10,472 nt of DNA from CAZSMC01 sp964607755 (lineage in GTDB: Bacteria; Zhuqueibacterota; Zhuqueibacteria; Residuimicrobiales; Krinioviventaceae): contig CAZSMC010000105.1 of the NCBI GenBank assembly GCA_964607755.1, positions 1 to 10,472 on the forward strand. The letters run 5' to 3'. The notes under the pieces are model-generated. The model saw only the letters and a list, made by a program, of their open reading frames with translations. It did not search any database and was not told the origin of the DNA. A program made the position numbers and the translations under genes. Shown here piece after piece: positions 8,657 through 10,472 of this stretch (its first letter is position 1; the number at the start of each line of letters is the position of its first letter).

Positions 8657-8870
8657 ACTATGATAAATCGATCATGATTTGACACATTTTTATTCAGTTT
8701 AAATTTGCAAAGACTGTACCGTTACAGCCTGGAAATTCAACCCTATAAAGTTGCGAATGATTATTTCTTTTAAGTATAAGTCTAAAAATATTAACAATTT
8801 GTAAAAATGTGAAAAACCTAAAATATACTCAATGAATTTGTCAAGATGATCTAACATGAAAAGGGGGGTG

Positions 8871-8907
8871 AAAAAAGTCCCGATTGTTCCACTTAAATAC
8901 ACTCGGG
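8871..8907 (-). terminator. Probable Rho-independent terminator after the beta-barrel gene
   Basis: On the minus strand CCCGA (8907-8903) pairs with TCGGG (8883-8879). An additional TGT/ACA pairing lies inside after one mismatch, and the hairpin is followed by AC and then six T's (8876-8871). It lies 17 bases past the stop codon of the beta-barrel gene, in the right orientation. The stem is short and the loop large, so it would be a modest terminator. Confidence 0.5.
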
Positions 8908-8924
8908 TTCGGAAATGTTACAAT

Positions 8925-9524
8925 TTAAAAAAGATACAATATCCGGGCAGATAATTTCGGACCGCTGTAATTGTCAGTTCGGCCAACTTTGTTGTTAAAC
9001 ATGGCGTAAAGGAATTGATATTCTGCAGAGAGGGCAAAGTGTTGATGAAAGCGCCAGTTCAGGCCGGCGCCAACATCGAATCCCCAGCCGGCGCGATGAA
9101 GCGGCACCTGGCGGGAATTTGTACCGGTCGGTGTTTCACGCGACCAGATCGCAGCAACACCATAGTTTACATAAGGACTCAACCGGGATTCCGGTAAAAT
9201 GATGTGAAAAAGACTACAGGAAAGGTGGCGGATTGTCACTGACTGCAGGTTAATGTCTTGCAGGTTTTCCTGCTGCCACTGAAAAACAGAAAATCGCAAC
9301 GCATGAGTTGCGAACAGTTTTGCCATAAAGGATAAACCGTGATAATACGACGCGCCCTCGACGTTTTTCAAAGGCTGGGTAGGAAAATTATCCAGAGAGC
9401 TTGGCTTCCAGATGCCATAATCAACACTGATGTTGGTGGACAGATTAGACTCCTCAGCGCTCGCAGCAACGGCGAAAAGAAGAAAAAGAATTGTCAGAAC
9501 AGTTTTCGGATGTCGTAATGTCAT
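8925..9524 (-). CDS. Small outer-membrane beta-barrel protein
   Basis: A 199-residue protein with a clear signal peptide: basic start MTLRHPK, hydrophobic core VLTILFLLFAVA, cleavage near ASA|EE at about residue 23. The mature part alternates polar and aromatic/hydrophobic residues, as in transmembrane beta-strands (ISVDYGIW, HALRFSVFQW, PYVNYGVAAIW, WGFDVGAGLNW, FALSAEYQFLYAMF, KLSARILYLF). It ends in phenylalanine, typical of proteins inserted by the Bam complex. The size fits an eight-stranded OmpA/OmpW/OmpX-like barrel without extra domains. The start is the first ATG after an in-frame stop at 9534-9536; no good Shine-Dalgarno sequence is visible. It lies 91 bp downstream of the DUF3467 gene on the same strand, so co-transcription is possible. 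The specific function is unknown. It does not look like a type IX component such as PorV. Confidence 0.85.
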   Translation of the reverse strand: MTLRHPKTVLTILFLLFAVAASAEESNLSTNISVDYGIWKPSSLDNFPTQPLKNVEGASYYHGLSFMAKLFATHALRFSVFQWQQENLQDINLQSVTIRHLSCSLFHIILPESRLSPYVNYGVAAIWSRETPTGTNSRQVPLHRAGWGFDVGAGLNWRFHQHFALSAEYQFLYAMFNNKVGRTDNYSGPKLSARILYLF

Positions 9525-9569
9525 AAGAGCTAATCACAATTTCAGATACAGTCTTTTTTTCTTGTTTTA

Positions 9570-9598
9570 ATTTAACTCGTTGTGACGAATAATTGCAA
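9570..9598 (-). promoter_or_regulatory. Possible sigma-70-like promoter for the beta-barrel gene
   Basis: On the minus strand TTGCAA (9598-9593) and TTAAAT (9575-9570) are separated by 17 bases. Each box matches the general consensus at four of six positions, and the site lies about 45 bases before the ATG at 9524. Such matches are common in AT-rich DNA, and promoter consensus may differ in this lineage, so this is weak. If real, the barrel gene could be expressed separately from the DUF3467 gene. Confidence 0.25.
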
Positions 9599-9615
9599 CA
9601 AATGTTTCATCCTGT

Positions 9616-9954
9616 TTATTCGGATTTCTGTTCGTTCTCTGCCGGTGGCTTAAAGCCAATCGGCTGATTCATTCGCGCGGATTCCGGTATCTTGTCGATT
9701 TCGCCATATTGACTTTCATATTTTTTAACATTCTCTTCAAGTGCCTTTAGAAAAGATTTTGCATGTTGAGGTGTCATGATAATTCGCGAATAAACTTTTG
9801 TTTTCGGAGCGCCGGGAAGAACCCGGGTGAAATCAAAGACAAATTCTGCAGATGTATGTGAAATAAGTGCCAGATTGGAATAAATACCTTCAGCTTCTTT
9901 TTCACCGAGTTGGATATTGATTTGCTGGGGCTGTGGTTTTTGATTCTGACTCAT
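9616..9954 (-). CDS. DUF3467 family protein
   Basis: A 112-residue soluble protein without signal peptide or membrane segment. After a Gln/Pro-rich N-terminus (residues 1-12) it has the DUF3467 pattern: INIQLGEKEAEGIYSNLALI, HTSAEFVFDF-RVLPG, KTKVYSRIIMTPQHAKSFLKAL, then ENVKKYESQYG. The length is normal for the family, and the tail after about residue 90 is a variable Pro/Glu/Lys-rich end. The start is well supported: AGGAGG at 9968-9963 lies 8 bases before the ATG. The family is widespread in bacteria and cytoplasmic, with no established biochemical role that I can state. It is the first gene of a possible unit with the beta-barrel gene 91 bp downstream. A 7-bp inverted repeat lies 11 bases upstream of the ribosome binding site. 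Confidence 0.92.
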   Translation of the reverse strand: MSQNQKPQPQQINIQLGEKEAEGIYSNLALISHTSAEFVFDFTRVLPGAPKTKVYSRIIMTPQHAKSFLKALEENVKKYESQYGEIDKIPESARMNQPIGFKPPAENEQKSE

Positions 9955-9962
9955 ATTTTTTT

Positions 9963-9968
9963 CCTCCT
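9963..9968 (-). promoter_or_regulatory. Strong ribosome binding site of the DUF3467 gene
   Basis: AGGAGG on the minus strand, 8 bases before the ATG at 9954. It fixes this start. Confidence 0.8.
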
Positions 9969-9979
9969 GTTTTGATCAA

Positions 9980-9998
9980 TATGAAAAGATATTTCATA
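9980..9998 (-). promoter_or_regulatory. Inverted repeat in the DUF3467 leader (operator or RNA hairpin)
   Basis: A perfect 7-bp inverted repeat, TATGAAA - AGATA - TTTCATA (plus strand), lies just upstream of the DUF3467 ribosome binding site. It could be a binding site for a dimeric regulator or a leader hairpin influencing translation. The AT-rich composition makes chance occurrence possible. Confidence 0.35.
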
Positions 9999-10237
9999 AT
10001 TGGTAGGATGCAAATTAAGAAAAGCTATTATTTGAAAACCGTTTAAAATATAAAAAGAAAAGAAGAATCGCAAAGGATTTGTACAATCTGAGGTGAACTT
10101 GTTCCAGTTAGCATAAAAATGGATCACTTTTTAATCTAATGTTTTCCTGTCGAATGGATATGTCCCATTTTTTTGTGAACGTCGATGCTGATAAAAAATT
10201 TTTGTCCTTTTAAATTAATAGTCTTATTTTATTCCAT

Positions 10238-10280
10238 GACAGATCCTTTCATTTAATATAATGAAATGGATCTGTCTTTT
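10238..10280 (+). terminator. Strong hairpin followed by T's, terminator-like on the plus strand
   Basis: GACAGATCC-TTTCATT (10238-10253) pairs with AATGAAA-(T)-GGATCTGTC (10260-10276): 16 base pairs with one bulged T and a 6-base loop, followed by TTTT at 10277-10280. No T-run follows on the minus strand, so the orientation is plus. No plus-strand gene precedes it in the window. It might end an unseen small RNA, or be a palindromic element rather than a terminator. Confidence 0.5.
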
Positions 10281-10329
10281 CATTTACTTTTTAAACATAC
10301 AGTCTTGTTAAGAACGCTGGCCGATGTTG

Positions 10330-10355
10330 CGTTCCCAGCCAGCAGACTGGGAACG
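10330..10355. repeat. REP-like palindrome, 9-bp stem
   Basis: CGTTCCCAG (10330-10338) and CTGGGAACG (10347-10355) form a perfect 9-bp stem with an 8-base loop. Palindromes of the form GTTCCCA...TGGGAAC recur in many bacterial genomes as dispersed extragenic elements, some of them mobilised by IS200-like (RAYT) transposases. Only one copy is in this window, so the repeat status is inference. Confidence 0.5.
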
Positions 10356-10414
10356 AGGCTAATTTATGGCTAGCGCTTGAGAATACGAAACATCGCTTGC
10401 CATGTTGTGGTATG

Positions 10415-10435
10415 ATGTGACCCGGAGAGTCACAT
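10415..10435. repeat. Palindrome with 7-bp stem
   Basis: ATGTGAC (10415-10421) and GTCACAT (10429-10435) enclose the loop CCGGAGA. It is the second of three closely spaced palindromes at the right edge and probably belongs to the same extragenic repeat unit. Confidence 0.45.
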
Positions 10436-10445
10436 TCAATCGTAG

Positions 10446-10463
10446 GTCGACGAGTTCGTCGAC
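10446..10463. repeat. Near-perfect palindrome with 8-bp arms
   Basis: GTCGACGA - GT - TCGTCGAC is an 18-base inverted repeat with only two central bases, so as a hairpin the innermost pairs would open. It is the third palindrome of the cluster. It could equally be a DNA-binding site or one half of a larger repeat cut by the window edge. Confidence 0.5.
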
Positions 10464-10472
10464 ACATAAAAT

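Larger units (their letters stand above)
9955..10472. other. Gene-free region with several inverted repeats
   Basis: No coding sequence with a credible ribosome binding site or family pattern was found on either strand. The left part (9955-10230) is AT-rich and should carry the promoter of the DUF3467 gene, though no convincing box pair stands out. It also holds a weak AATGG/CCATT hairpin (10153-10169) followed by T's on the plus strand. The right part holds a 16-bp hairpin at 10238-10276 and, at 10330-10463, three palindromes that look REP-like. GC content rises visibly after about 10315, suggesting a different origin for the last 150 bases. Confidence 0.6.

Noticed and set aside
8714..8727. 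CTGTA-CCGT-TACAG inverted repeat upstream of the giant gene as an operator
   Set aside because: A 5-bp arm is too short to separate from chance in this AT-rich region. I also could not find convincing promoter boxes around it.
8699..8902. Minus-strand open frame of 67 codons between the giant and barrel genes
   Set aside because: It runs through AT-rich intergenic DNA and the likely terminator, has no ribosome binding site, and its Phe/Ile/Leu-rich product resembles no family.
10155..10214. Plus-strand mini-ORF of about 19 codons starting MDMSHFF
   Set aside because: There is no ribosome binding site and the product is too short to support. It may simply be part of a non-coding transcript.

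Overview
The window suggests a bacterium of the FCB group (Bacteroidota and relatives, for example Calditrichota, KSB1 or Ignavibacteriota). The main reason is a giant secreted protein ending in a textbook type IX secretion sorting domain (FPNPFNPET... to KKMVLLK). An exact phylum cannot be fixed from this sequence. All genes I accept are on the minus strand. Intergenic DNA is visibly AT-rich compared with the coding DNA.

Layout from left to right: (1) 1-149 is AT-rich DNA without a recognisable gene. (2) 150-600 is the broken 3' end of an IS66-family transposase gene. It has one in-frame stop, its 5' part is missing, and a probable right inverted repeat sits at 150-170. The transposase-like sequence begins directly after the stop codon of the next gene. 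(3) 601-8646 is one intact gene of about 2,680 codons. Its product has a signal peptide, an SGNH/GDSL esterase domain, FN3, a concanavalin-like domain, about 15 diverged invasin/BIG_1-type Ig repeats (the first interrupted by a CBM6/35-like carbohydrate-binding module), cadherin-like, PKD-like and FN3-like domains, and the type IX sorting domain. (4) 8647-8924 is an intergenic region with a probable terminator for the gene upstream. (5) 8925-9524 encodes a small outer-membrane beta-barrel protein. (6) 9616-9954 encodes a DUF3467 protein. (7) 9955-10472 has no gene but holds several strong inverted repeats: a 7-bp palindrome just upstream of the DUF3467 ribosome binding site, a 16-bp hairpin followed by T's, and a cluster of three REP-like palindromes at the right edge.

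Interpretation: transcription runs right to left. The DUF3467 and barrel genes may form a two-gene unit that ends at the hairpin near 8871-8907. The giant gene probably has its own promoter in 8647-8870. Its product is best read as an exported, surface-displayed or released polysaccharide esterase carried on a very long Ig stalk, with binding modules near the catalytic end. A functional link between the three proteins is not shown by the sequence. The most distinctive feature is the architecture of the giant protein, especially the carbohydrate-binding module nested inside an Ig repeat.
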